A stretch of 64,000 bases of DNA from Nocardioides sp. GTDB lineage: Bacteria > Actinomycetota > Actinomycetes > Propionibacteriales > Nocardioidaceae. Position 1 is the stretch's first letter, and each line of letters starts with the position of its first letter. This document shows, piece after piece, positions 8,905 to 16,024 of the stretch. Position numbers and translations under genes: made by a program. The notes under the pieces were generated by a model, which made no database searches, was not told the DNA's origin, and was given only the letters and a program-made list of their open reading frames with translations. The DNA is taken from contig NZ_JAPYPS010000002.1 in the NCBI RefSeq assembly GCF_029937575.1, positions 30,054 through 94,053 of the forward strand. Direction: 5' to 3'.

Positions 8905-9513
8905 TCAGCGGAGCGCGGCGTACCGGCGGACGACCGGCATGCGGCCCCACGCACGGCCCAGACCCCACGTGCGCCCGGCACCGACGGCGGCCAGGGCGAC
9001 CAGCGAGATGGCCCCGAGGACGTGGTCGTCGATGACGGGGTTGGTCTCCGGGGGCAGCGCCGCCGACCACATCATCAGGTAGAGCAGCGCGCCGCTCGCG
9101 GCGGCTGCACGCATCGCAATGCCCAGCGTGAAGGCGGTGCCGATGCCCAGCAGCCCCAGCATGAACAGCCAGTCGACCCATGCCGATCCTGCGATCGACT
9201 GGTAGGCGTCCGCGAAGGGACCGTCCGTGCCGAACGAGAGGAAGCCCGCAGTGGGAGATCCTCCATTGACCCAGGCAGCCTCCCCGAAGCGGTCGAGCAC
9301 GCCGTCCTGGTTGTACCCGGTGTGGAACCCGAGTGCGAGCAGCTTGTCGAAGAAGGCCCAGAGGAAGGTCAGGCCGAAGCCGATCCTCAGGAGGGCCAAG
9401 GCCTGAGCGGCACGTGGAGTGACCTGGCGGGTGCTCTCCTCGGCAGCCGGCCGGCTGCCGCTGGTGGATGCGGCCGAGACGGCGGGGGCGCGGTGCGGGT
9501 GCAGGACGGTCAT
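8905..9513 (-). CDS. DoxX-family membrane protein
   Basis: A 202-residue protein. After a Ser/Thr/Pro-rich cytoplasmic N-terminus (1-35) come four membrane segments: ALALLRIGFGLTFLWAFFDKLL, WLFMLGLLGIGTAFTLGIAM, ASGALLYLMMWSAAL and HVLGAISLVALAAVG. The first helix, with R-x-G-x-G-x-x-F-x-x-A-x-x-D/K, is the DoxX signature. Family members are linked to thiol/redox homeostasis and, in some bacteria, to terminal oxidase function. It is the first gene of the dormancy-type island and runs the same way as the universal stress protein gene, 36 bases away. A weak GGGAC-n4-GGTCA sequence overlaps that gap (about 9538-9552). Confidence 0.82.
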   Translation of the reverse strand: MTVLHPHRAPAVSAASTSGSRPAAEESTRQVTPRAAQALALLRIGFGLTFLWAFFDKLLALGFHTGYNQDGVLDRFGEAAWVNGGSPTAGFLSFGTDGPFADAYQSIAGSAWVDWLFMLGLLGIGTAFTLGIAMRAAAASGALLYLMMWSAALPPETNPVIDDHVLGAISLVALAAVGAGRTWGLGRAWGRMPVVRRYAALR

Positions 9514-9549
9514 GGCGGTGTCTCCTCGATGGATGGGTGGGACGCGGGG

Positions 9550-10434
9550 TCAGGACTGGGGGGTGGGAACGACTGCGACGGGTACGGACGCGTGCTCGAG
9601 GACCTCGGACGAGACGGACCGGTAGAGGATGCGGTGCATCCGACTCGCCGGGTGGTGGCCGACGACGACCAGGGCGGCGTCGGTGGCCGCCTCGATCAGC
9701 TCCTCCGGATTGGTGAAGTGCCGCAGCTCGGAGGTGACCTCGACATCGGGGAACTTCTCGCCCAGGCCCGCGCAGGCCTCGGCCAGGAGCCGGCGTGCGC
9801 CCTCGACCAGCTGGGGCTCGAGCTCGTAGGCGGTCCACAACAGGTGCTCGACGTGCAGCGGCAGGGCCATCGCCGACGCGTGCCGGACGGCGAACTCGAT
9901 GACCTCGAGACCTGCCGGGGTGCCATCGATCAGCGCCAGCACGTGGTCTCCGGCGTCGTGGGGGCCGGGCCGCACGACCACCACGGGGCAGTGGGCGCTC
10001 CGGGTCACCTCACGGCTGACGGATCCCAGCAGGAGGCTGGCGATCGGTCCGCGGCCGCGCGAGCCGAGGACGAGCAGGTGCGCCTGCTTCGAGGCCTCCA
10101 CCAGGCTCACGCGTGGGTCCACGGTGCCGGTGACCGCCGCCAGCTCCAGCTCGGGGCGACGGGCGCGGAGGCGCTCCAGGGCGGAGTCGGTGACGTGGGC
10201 GCCGGCCGCGAGCACCGACTCGCGGAGTGCGGGCAGCGACGTGAGCTCGCCGGTGTAGCCGACGGCGTTCCAAGGCACCGGTGGCGCCTCGGTGTGCAGG
10301 ACCGTCAGGCTGCGGCGGGCACGTGTGGCGAGGTCAGCAGCCCAGTCCAGCGCATCATCGCTGCCCTGGGAGCCGTCGACGCCGACGACGATCGTGCCGT
10401 GGGGGAGGTCGTGGAGCTCCAGGTGTGTGGTCAT
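9550..10434 (-). CDS. Tandem universal stress protein (two UspA domains)
   Basis: A protein of 294 residues, about twice the UspA length. Domain 1 runs from HGTIVVGVDGSQGSDDALDWAADLA to the nucleotide-binding GSRGRGPIASLLLGSVSREVTRSAHCPVVVV (G-x2-G-x9-G-S pattern). Domain 2 begins DHVLALIDGTPAGLEVIEFAVRHA and ends VVVGHHPASRMHRILYRSVSSEVLEHASVPVAVVP, with a weaker ATP motif. I chose the ATG at 10434 (MTTHLELHDLPHG), where UspA homology starts; longer readings are antisense to the neighbour. Tandem Usp proteins of this kind are classic members of the DosR regulon in mycobacteria, and the neighbours fit. Confidence 0.93.
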   Translation of the reverse strand: MTTHLELHDLPHGTIVVGVDGSQGSDDALDWAADLATRARRSLTVLHTEAPPVPWNAVGYTGELTSLPALRESVLAAGAHVTDSALERLRARRPELELAAVTGTVDPRVSLVEASKQAHLLVLGSRGRGPIASLLLGSVSREVTRSAHCPVVVVRPGPHDAGDHVLALIDGTPAGLEVIEFAVRHASAMALPLHVEHLLWTAYELEPQLVEGARRLLAEACAGLGEKFPDVEVTSELRHFTNPEELIEAATDAALVVVGHHPASRMHRILYRSVSSEVLEHASVPVAVVPTPQS

Positions 10435-10491
10435 GTCCTGATCGTGCTCGGACCCGGCGCTGGTGCCCACGGCCGAGCGACCCCTTCCCGC

Positions 10492-10505
10492 GGGACCTAA
10501 GGCCC
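10492..10505. promoter_or_regulatory. DosR/DevR-like dyad upstream of the universal stress gene
   Basis: GGGACCTAAGGCCC has the GGGAC-n4-GTCCC layout of the DevR (DosR) box with one mismatch in the right half. It lies 58 bases upstream of the universal stress protein start and overlaps the last codons of the nitroreductase gene. Assigned by eye, without a weight matrix. Confidence 0.4.
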
Positions 10506-11477
10506 GGAAGGTCCCGGGCCCGTTCCCGGCCGAGCTCCGTCGGGACCGGTGGTGGTCGGTCGGGGCCTGGTGACGCTCTCGAGGGAGCGACGCGACGTGC
10601 GGGGGAGTCCGGTGTGGCCGATCGGCTGCCAGCCGACCCTGACCAGCAGCTGGGGCAGGACCAGACCCCCGAGGACCGAGGAGCGCAAGCTCTGACGTGT
10701 GTCCTCGATCTCGATGACCTGGCTCAGGGGCACCACCGCGAGCCCTCGCCGTACGGCCGTCAGCCAGAGAGCTCCCAGGGACTCGCCCACGGTCGTCCAG
10801 GACTCGGGGCCGTCCGCCTGGCTGCACAGCACGACCAGGCCGTCGTGAACCTCCACCGAGGTCCCGGTCCCGGCGAGCCACCGCGGGCCCCCGGCGCTCT
10901 CGACGGGTGCGCCGCCTCCGAGGCGCTGGGCGAGACCGACGAGGTGCTGGACACGAAAGCGGTCGACCACGTCGGGGAGGGACACGGCGAGCCCGCCGCG
11001 GTCGCCGGCCGACGCGCACAGGTCCTGGACCAGCTCCTCCGGCACCGGCCAGGAGGTGAAGCGACGACGGTCCGTACGGCGCTGGGTCAACGCCGTGAGC
11101 TCGGCGGCACCGTCCGGCGAGGAGAAGGACGGCACCAGGTCCAGGCGTGCGACGAGGTCGTGACGAGCCCCGTCCCGGTGGGGGAACCGTGACACGACCG
11201 CTTCCCAGCCGAGGCCCCGCGCGGCCACCTCGGCGTGGTGGAGCGCGAGACCGCAGCTGATCAGCAGGTGCCGCCCGGCCGGGTCGTCCCGCCGCCGCCA
11301 CCGGTCCCAGTCGGCGTAGAGGTGGATGGTGGTGCCGTCGACGCTCCAGCCCCAGGGTTGGCTGTTGCGGATGCTGGGGGCACGACGCGCCAGGTCGACC
11401 ACCCGCAGGGCCGGGGACAGGGCCCCGGCCACGGCGTGGACGCCGGTGGCGGCGCGTGGTGTCGACGCCGGTGACAT
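10497..11477 (-). CDS. Acg-type putative nitroreductase
   Basis: A protein of 326 residues resembling the mycobacterial Acg/Rv2032 and Rv3131 family: ALRVVDLARRAPSIRNSQPWGWSVDGTTIHLYADWDR at the N-terminus (FMN-reductase fold), GRHLLISCGLALHHAEVAARGLGW, TQRRTDRRRF in the middle, and SLGALWLTAVRRGLAVVPLSQVIEI near the C-terminus. Acg proteins are induced by hypoxia and nitric oxide through DevR, and may sequester flavin rather than catalyse nitro-reduction. The start is the ATG at 11477 (MSPASTPRAATG); readings extended to 12464 only run antisense to devR. It is divergent from devR across a shared 135-base region with a GGGAC/GTCCC dyad. The C-terminal 40 residues are Pro/Gly/Arg-rich. Confidence 0.85.
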   Translation of the reverse strand: MSPASTPRAATGVHAVAGALSPALRVVDLARRAPSIRNSQPWGWSVDGTTIHLYADWDRWRRRDDPAGRHLLISCGLALHHAEVAARGLGWEAVVSRFPHRDGARHDLVARLDLVPSFSSPDGAAELTALTQRRTDRRRFTSWPVPEELVQDLCASAGDRGGLAVSLPDVVDRFRVQHLVGLAQRLGGGAPVESAGGPRWLAGTGTSVEVHDGLVVLCSQADGPESWTTVGESLGALWLTAVRRGLAVVPLSQVIEIEDTRQSLRSSVLGGLVLPQLLVRVGWQPIGHTGLPRTSRRSLESVTRPRPTTTGPDGARPGTGPGPSGP

Positions 11478-11542
11478 GGCGAGGTGCTCCGATCGTCGCA
11501 GGAGGGAGCCACATCGTGCACCTCGCCCCGTGCTCGAGGTCA

Positions 11543-11556
11543 GGGACGAAGGTCCC
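11543..11556. promoter_or_regulatory. DosR/DevR-like box between acg-type gene and devR
   Basis: GGGACGAAGGTCCC has both GGGAC and GTCCC half-sites intact with a 4-base spacer. Flanking GAGGTC (11536-11541) and GACCTC (11557-11562) extend the dyad. It lies 66 bases upstream of the nitroreductase start and about 57 upstream of the devR start, well placed for a divergent DevR-controlled promoter and autoregulation. It could also fold as a hairpin, but no gene ends here. Confidence 0.55.
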
Positions 11557-11600
11557 GACCTCGCAGGCCGGCATCCCTGGTCGACAGCTGAGGCCACCAC

Positions 11601-11606
11601 TAGCGT
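11601..11606 (+). promoter_or_regulatory. -10 box of devR (leaderless)
   Basis: TAGCGT, six bases (GAGGGC), then the GTG at 11613. The spacing predicts transcription starting at the start codon. No ribosome binding site precedes the GTG. Confidence 0.5.
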
Positions 11607-11612
11607 GAGGGC

Positions 11613-12311
11613 GTGACCAGCAGCGACCCGCCCCCGACCTCCACGGCCAGCGACGACGCCGACGGGCGAGCCCGACCGATCACGGTGTTCCTGCTCGATG
11701 ACCACGAGATCGTGCGTCGGGGGATTCGCGAGCTGCTCGAGGGAGAGGAAGACATCGAGGTGGTCGGGGAGTCGGGGCTGGCTCAGGAGGCTGCTCGTCG
11801 CATCCCCGCTGTGCGACCCGACGTCGCCATCCTCGACGGTCGCCTTCCGGACGGGACCGGGATCGACGTGTGCCGCGAGATCCGCTCGCGTGAGCCGGCC
11901 ACGAAGGCGCTGATCCTGACGTCGTACGACGATGACGAGGCCGTGATCGCGGCCATCATGGCGGGGGCGGCGGGCTACGTCCTGAAGCAGGTGCGCGGCA
12001 GTGACCTGGTCGACACGGTGCGCCGGGTAGCGGCAGGACAGTCGATGCTCGATCCGCAGGTGACTGCGCAGGTCCTGGAGCGGGTACGCAACGGGCCCGC
12101 CGTCGACCCTAGGCTCGCCCAGCTGACCGCGCAGGAGCAGCGCATCCTCGGTCTGATCGGGCAGGGAATGACGAACCGCCAGATCGCGGAGGAGATGTTC
12201 CTCGCGGAGAAGACGGTGAAGAACTACGTGTCGGCGCTCCTCGCCAAGCTCGGCTTGAACAGTCGCACGCAGGCTGCGCTCTTCGTCGCCAAGCACCAGA
12301 GCGACACCTAG
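11613..12311 (+). CDS. devR: DevR/DosR-type NarL-family response regulator
   Basis: A 232-residue regulator starting at GTG. The receiver domain has the acidic pair in LLDDHEIVRRGI, the phospho-acceptor Asp in PDVAILDGRLPDGTGIDVCR and TSYDDDEAVIAAIMAGAAGYVLKQ. The LuxR-type HTH is LTAQEQRILGLIGQGMTNRQIAEEMFLAEKTVKNYVSALLAKLGLNSRTQAALF (split here only as a description of residues about 170-225), nearly identical to the DNA-reading helix of Mycobacterium DosR (FLAEKTVKNYVS-LLAKLG). In mycobacteria this protein switches on the hypoxia/NO dormancy regulon. Its neighbours (Acg, tandem Usp, two-GAF kinase) are typical regulon members, so the cognate sensor is probably the kinase at 12860. Confidence 0.9.
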   Translation: MTSSDPPPTSTASDDADGRARPITVFLLDDHEIVRRGIRELLEGEEDIEVVGESGLAQEAARRIPAVRPDVAILDGRLPDGTGIDVCREIRSREPATKALILTSYDDDEAVIAAIMAGAAGYVLKQVRGSDLVDTVRRVAAGQSMLDPQVTAQVLERVRNGPAVDPRLAQLTAQEQRILGLIGQGMTNRQIAEEMFLAEKTVKNYVSALLAKLGLNSRTQAALFVAKHQSDT

Positions 12312-12327
12312 CCGCAGCGGCGACGAC

Positions 12328-12738
12328 TCAGCTGGATGGCCGAAGTCGTCGACCGCTGACGGAGGTCGGGTCGAGGCGCAGGTGCAGCGGTCGAGCACCC
12401 GAGGGCCACACGTCGACGCCCGGCTCGTCGCTATGGGCACGGAACTCGACGTGGGCGCGACCACGGATCAGGACACTCCACCCCGATCGCGCCATCGGGT
12501 CGTGTCGGTCGACCTCGAATGCCACCGCAGCGTCGTCACACTCGCGGGCCATCGCCGAGTAGGCAGCAGTACGGACGAGCACCTCGCGTCCGTCCAGGAC
12601 GAAGTTGACCGGCACGATCGTGATGCCGCCGCTTCCCTGCCAGGCCATCCGGCCGACGACCGCGGACGAGACGAGGTTCCAGCAGTCGTGCTCACTCAGC
12701 TCCTGGAGCTGGCGTTCGGCGGACCGGTCCTGGTGCAT
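12328..12738 (-). CDS. Pyridoxamine 5'-phosphate oxidase-like (split-barrel flavin-binding) protein
   Basis: A 136-residue protein. The pattern HDCWNLVSSAVVGRMAWQGSGGITIVPVNFVLDGREVLVRT followed by FEVDRHDPMARSGWSVLIRGRAHVE is the pyridoxamine 5'-phosphate oxidase-like FMN-binding split barrel common among actinobacterial stress genes. The ATG at 12738 has a GGAGG 6-10 bases upstream. It is convergent with devR (16-base gap) and divergent from the devS-like kinase. Family members can bind FMN, F420 or haem; which one is not visible here. A role in redox adaptation fits the surrounding genes. Confidence 0.8.
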   Translation of the reverse strand: MHQDRSAERQLQELSEHDCWNLVSSAVVGRMAWQGSGGITIVPVNFVLDGREVLVRTAAYSAMARECDDAAVAFEVDRHDPMARSGWSVLIRGRAHVEFRAHSDEPGVDVWPSGARPLHLRLDPTSVSGRRLRPSS

Positions 12739-12819
12739 GATCGCCTCCTCGTGGCGGGTCGTCCCCCTAGTCTGGGTAGGCCCGCTCGACGGCGCAGGGG
12801 GCAGAGGTCCTGTCATCGC

Positions 12820-12833
12820 GGGACCTGGGTCAA
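12820..12833. promoter_or_regulatory. Weak DosR-like half-dyad upstream of the devS-like gene
   Basis: GGGACCTGGGTCAA has a perfect left half-site (GGGAC) and a partial right half (GTCaa). It is also the right arm of AGGTCC-n10-GGACCT (12804-12825). It sits 27 bases before the GTG of the kinase and about 80 bases before the divergent flavin-binding gene. Confidence 0.3.
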
Positions 12834-12859
12834 CGGCGCGGGGCCGAGAGGAGGTCAGG

Positions 12860-14527
12860 GTGGACGGCGGCACGACGAACGAGCACTCATCGCTGCGTGA
12901 CACCGCGCTGGACGCCCTGTTGCGCGAGGTGCTGGCGCGGGTCGAGGGAGTGCTGGACGAGAAGGAACGTCTTCGGCTGCTCCTCGACGCTGTCGTCACG
13001 GTGGCCGCGGACCTCAGTCTGGACGGCGTCCTGGCTCGGATCGTGACCATCGCGGGTGCTCTGGTGGATGCCCGATACGCGGCGCTCGGCGTGCTCGGAG
13101 AGGGGGCGGACAAGCGGTTGCGGATGTTCATCCACCACGGCATCTCCGACGAGGCGGCCACCGTCATCGGCGACCTGCCGACCGGGCACGGCCTCCTGGG
13201 GTTGATCATCGACCGTCCCGAGCCGCTGAGGTTGCACGACATTGCCGAGCACCCGAGCTCCTACGGCTTCCCGGCCGAGCACCCTCGGATGCACTCGTTC
13301 CTGGGTGTCCCCATCCGCACGCGTGGACGGGTCTTCGGCAACCTGTACCTCACCGAGAAGGCCGGCGGCACCGACTTCACCGCGCAGGACGAGGAGATCG
13401 TGGTGGCGCTTGCCGCGGCCGTCGGTGTCGTGATCGAGAACGCTCGCCTCTACGAGGCGACGCAGCGCCGAGAGGTCTGGTCGTCGGTGACGGCCGAGGT
13501 CACCGCGCTCGTCGCCGCCTCGTCGACGTACGAGGAGACCCTGGACACGATTGCCGACCGGGCTCGACACACGGCGGGGTCCGACCACACGTGGATCGTC
13601 TCCTCCTCCGGGCCGGGTGCCGGCGAGGTCGTGGCCTCGTCAAGTGCCGGCGGCGACCTGCCGGGCGGGGCGTCAGGTCTGCCGGTCCGTCTCGACAGCC
13701 CGGCGACGGGGCTCGAACCGTGCCCCTGGCTCTCGGTTCCCGTCGGAGCCGATCGGCTCGGTCGACCCCTGGTGCTGGCGCTCGGGTGGTCGCAGGGGCG
13801 TCGAGATGCCTTCGATGAGGTGGATCCCGCCCTGCCGGAGAGCTTCGGCAAGCAGGTGGGCCTGGCGATCGCGGTGTCCCAGGGTCGTGAGACCGACGAG
13901 CGGCTCGCCGTTCTCGAGGACCGGGACCGGATCGGGCGAGACCTTCACGACCTGGTCATCCAGCGCCTCTTCGCCGTGGGGCTGGGACTCGAGAGCACGG
14001 CGCGGCGTTCGGCCGACCCGGCGACCGCCGAGCGCTTGGCCACCGCAGTGGACGACCTCGACGCGACGATCAAGGACATCAGACGCACGATCTTCGCGCT
14101 CGGCACCGTGGGTGACTCGACGGACCTGCAGTCCGAGGTCACCCGGATGGTCGAGCGCGCCCGGGAGACACTGAAGTTTCGACCCAGTCTCACGTTCGAG
14201 GGGCCGGTGCGCACGCTCGTCCCACCCGAGGTCGCTCCCGACCTGCTGGCCGTCCTGGCAGAGGCGATCTCGAACGCGAGTCGTCACGCCGAGGCCTCGA
14301 CGCTCGACATCGTCCTGGCGGTCGGGCGCGACGTCGTGCTCACCGTGACCGACGACGGCAGGGGCCTACCTGGCGCCGTGGTCGAGAGCGGAGTGAGGAA
14401 CATCCGCCACCGGGCTCTCCGCCTGGGAGGCTCCTTCGCCATCGGGGACGGTCCGAACGGCGGGACACGCCTGGTGTGGGCGGTGCCTGCGGTTCGTGCC
14501 GACGCTCCCGAGAGGCCGCCGACCTGA
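12860..14527 (+). CDS. devS: DevS/DosT-like sensor histidine kinase with two GAF domains
   Basis: A 555-residue kinase; the GTG start at 12860 follows AGAGGAGG by 6 bases. GAF 1 (about 50-200) contains GHGLLGLIIDRPEPLRLHDIAEHP and PAEHPRMHSFLGVPI; His141 falls where mycobacterial DevS and DosT carry the proximal haem ligand (from memory of those sequences). GAF 2 spans roughly 215-345. The HisKA_3 helix RDRIGRDLHDLVIQRLFAVG has the acceptor His363, and the HATPase has NASRHAEAS and VTDDGRGLPG. This is the domain order of the oxygen/NO sensors of the DevR system. The gene is co-oriented with devR, separated by the oppositely read flavin-binding gene. Confidence 0.87.
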   Translation: MDGGTTNEHSSLRDTALDALLREVLARVEGVLDEKERLRLLLDAVVTVAADLSLDGVLARIVTIAGALVDARYAALGVLGEGADKRLRMFIHHGISDEAATVIGDLPTGHGLLGLIIDRPEPLRLHDIAEHPSSYGFPAEHPRMHSFLGVPIRTRGRVFGNLYLTEKAGGTDFTAQDEEIVVALAAAVGVVIENARLYEATQRREVWSSVTAEVTALVAASSTYEETLDTIADRARHTAGSDHTWIVSSSGPGAGEVVASSSAGGDLPGGASGLPVRLDSPATGLEPCPWLSVPVGADRLGRPLVLALGWSQGRRDAFDEVDPALPESFGKQVGLAIAVSQGRETDERLAVLEDRDRIGRDLHDLVIQRLFAVGLGLESTARRSADPATAERLATAVDDLDATIKDIRRTIFALGTVGDSTDLQSEVTRMVERARETLKFRPSLTFEGPVRTLVPPEVAPDLLAVLAEAISNASRHAEASTLDIVLAVGRDVVLTVTDDGRGLPGAVVESGVRNIRHRALRLGGSFAIGDGPNGGTRLVWAVPAVRADAPERPPT

Positions 14528-14562
14528 TCGACGGTGCGGGTCCGTGGTGTGAGAGTTGCCGG

Positions 14563-14790
14563 GTGCCCGACCGGATCTTCGTCGACCCGCGCCTGGCGCG
14601 GCTCTACGACGCGCTCGATCCCGATCGTTGCGACCTCGTGCTCGCGATCATGGGCGCTGAGGTGACCAGCACCTCGTCCTGTGCTTCCGCTCGCGCGAGA
14701 GGTCGAGCGGTTCCTTGCTGACGCCTGCCTCGACCTGGTGGAGGTCCGGAAGGCACCCGACCGGCCCGGCCGGTCCCTGATCAAGCCTCG
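14563..14790 (+). pseudogene. Remnant of a SAM-dependent methyltransferase
   Basis: From the GTG at 14563 the frame reads VPDRIFVDPRLARLYDALDPDRCDL, the usual opening of small actinobacterial class I methyltransferases, then loses similarity and stops at 14721. Another frame from about 14695 reads REVERFLADACLDLVEVRKAPDRPGR, the usual C-terminal strand of the same family. The SAM-binding DLGCGTG core is missing, so there is a large internal deletion plus a frameshift. Both ends recognised by eye. Confidence 0.65.
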
Positions 14791-15521
14791 AGAGTCTCGA
14801 TGGCGTCGAGGTCGCGCAGCGCGAAGCGGAGGTGCTCCCACTCCTCGCCGATGATCGTGTGCAGGCAGTGGATCGCTGCGACCCGCCGCTCGGGTGCCCA
14901 CGGGTGCGGGCACTCGGTCGCCAGGCCCTCGGGCGTGGCTGAGGCCAGGTAGTCGCGCACCATGGCCTGTCGCTCGGCCCTCACGGCCAGCACCTCGGCG
15001 TACGACGGATGGGTGGCCGAGAAGATGGACACGTCGTAGCCGTCGCTGGCGTACTCCGCGTGGGGCTGGCCGATCGGATGCATCGGGTCCTCGATCCCGT
15101 GCACGGCACCACGAAGCCAGATGTCGGTGGCCAGGACGAGGTGGCGCAGCGTCTGGGCGAAGCTCCACTCGTCGTCCACACGGACGTCGACCGTGCCTGG
15201 CGGCATGCCTGCGACGCGGTCGAGCGCCGCGGCCCACGCGTCCTCGACCGCGGCGTACGCCGACCGGAGGCCGGCCGGGTCGGCGGCGCGGCGCTCGCTG
15301 CGTCCGGGAAACCGCCGGTCCAGCTCGGCCTGCACCAGGGGTGCCACGTCGATGCCGTTGACCAGCAGCGAGCCACCCTCCTCCATGAGCCACGGGGCAT
15401 CGATGTCGGCGGCCTGCAGGTCGACGGAGCGCATCACCGCACCCGACAGGTCGCACCGCTCGAAGCGGGCCCCGCGCAGGTCGGCGTCGAGGAACTCCCG
15501 AGGCTGCTCGTTCGTGGTCAT
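14781..15521 (-). CDS. DinB-family protein with N-terminal pentapeptide-like segment
   Basis: A 246-residue protein starting at the ATG 15521 (MTTNEQPREFL). Residues 8-35 (FLDADLRGARFERCDLSGAVMRSVDLQAADID) show a short A(D/N)Lxx pentapeptide-like ladder. The remainder is a DinB/YfiT four-helix fold: DDEWSFAQTLRHLVLATDIWLRGAV with a metal-type His, and a C-terminal CLHTIIGEEWEHLRFALRDLD with the distal His pair. These proteins are often metal-dependent thiol transferases that use mycothiol or bacillithiol; which reaction this one catalyses is unknown. It is convergent with the methyltransferase remnant. Confidence 0.8.
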   Translation of the reverse strand: MTTNEQPREFLDADLRGARFERCDLSGAVMRSVDLQAADIDAPWLMEEGGSLLVNGIDVAPLVQAELDRRFPGRSERRAADPAGLRSAYAAVEDAWAAALDRVAGMPPGTVDVRVDDEWSFAQTLRHLVLATDIWLRGAVHGIEDPMHPIGQPHAEYASDGYDVSIFSATHPSYAEVLAVRAERQAMVRDYLASATPEGLATECPHPWAPERRVAAIHCLHTIIGEEWEHLRFALRDLDAIETLEA

Positions 15522-15611
15522 GCGTGCTCCGCTCAGACAGAGGGAATCACACCGTCGCACGACAGCCGCCGGCGTGTCATCCGGGCGCGCGGGCGGGCGA
15601 AGGGCCCCGGT

Positions 15612-16008
15612 GCGGACGGGCTGGCCTGTAGGCCGGGTTCTGTCCCGCTCCGTGAGGAGCGAGGGCGACCATCCATCTACGACGACCGTTGCCGGCCGCC
15701 TCCAGCGATCTACCCGTGCACTCGGGCGAGCAGCCCTCTCGGTCGAGACCGTCGTGCACTGTCTGATCTTGCTCCGGGCGGGGTTTGCCGAGCCACGCCG
15801 GTCACCCGGCGTGCTGGTGGTCTCTTACTCCACCGTTTCACCCTTACCGCTCCTGTCGTGAGACCGGAGTGGCGGTCTGTTCTCTGTGGCACTGTCCCGC
15901 GGGTCACCCCGGGTGGGTGTTACCCACCACCCTGCTCTGTGGAGCCCGGACCTTCCTCGGTGCGCCGATCACTCGGCACAACGCGGTCGCCCGGCCAGCC
16001 CATCCGCT
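15612..16008 (-). ncRNA. rnpB: RNase P RNA, class A
   Basis: On the minus strand the RNA starts GAGCGGATGGGCTGGCC and ends GGCCAGCCCGTCCGC, which pair as P1. Next come the conserved CR-I GAGGAAGGTCCGGGCTCC near 15958, GGTAAGGGTGAAACGGTGG, GTAAGAGACCACCAGC, and ACAGAACCCGGCCTACAGG near the 3' end. About 397 bases is the normal actinobacterial size. The RNA is the catalytic subunit that removes tRNA 5' leaders. Exact ends are inferred from P1. Confidence 0.95.
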
Positions 16009-16013
16009 CGAGC

Positions 16014-16019
16014 AGGATA
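16014..16019 (-). promoter_or_regulatory. -10 box of rnpB
   Basis: TATCCT on the minus strand, ending about 6 bases before the predicted rnpB 5' end at 16008. It lies immediately past the stop of the yibE/F-like gene. The -35 region shows no strong TTGACA. Confidence 0.5.
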
Positions 16020-16024
16020 GCGGT

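Noticed and set aside
11536..11562. Hairpin between acg and devR as a terminator
   Set aside because: Both flanking genes start here and run outward, so nothing needs terminating; the GGGAC/GTCCC symmetry fits an operator better.
11477..12464. N-terminal extension of the nitroreductase to 12464
   Set aside because: The extra ~330 residues are antisense to devR and have no relation to the Acg family; homology begins at the ATG 11477.
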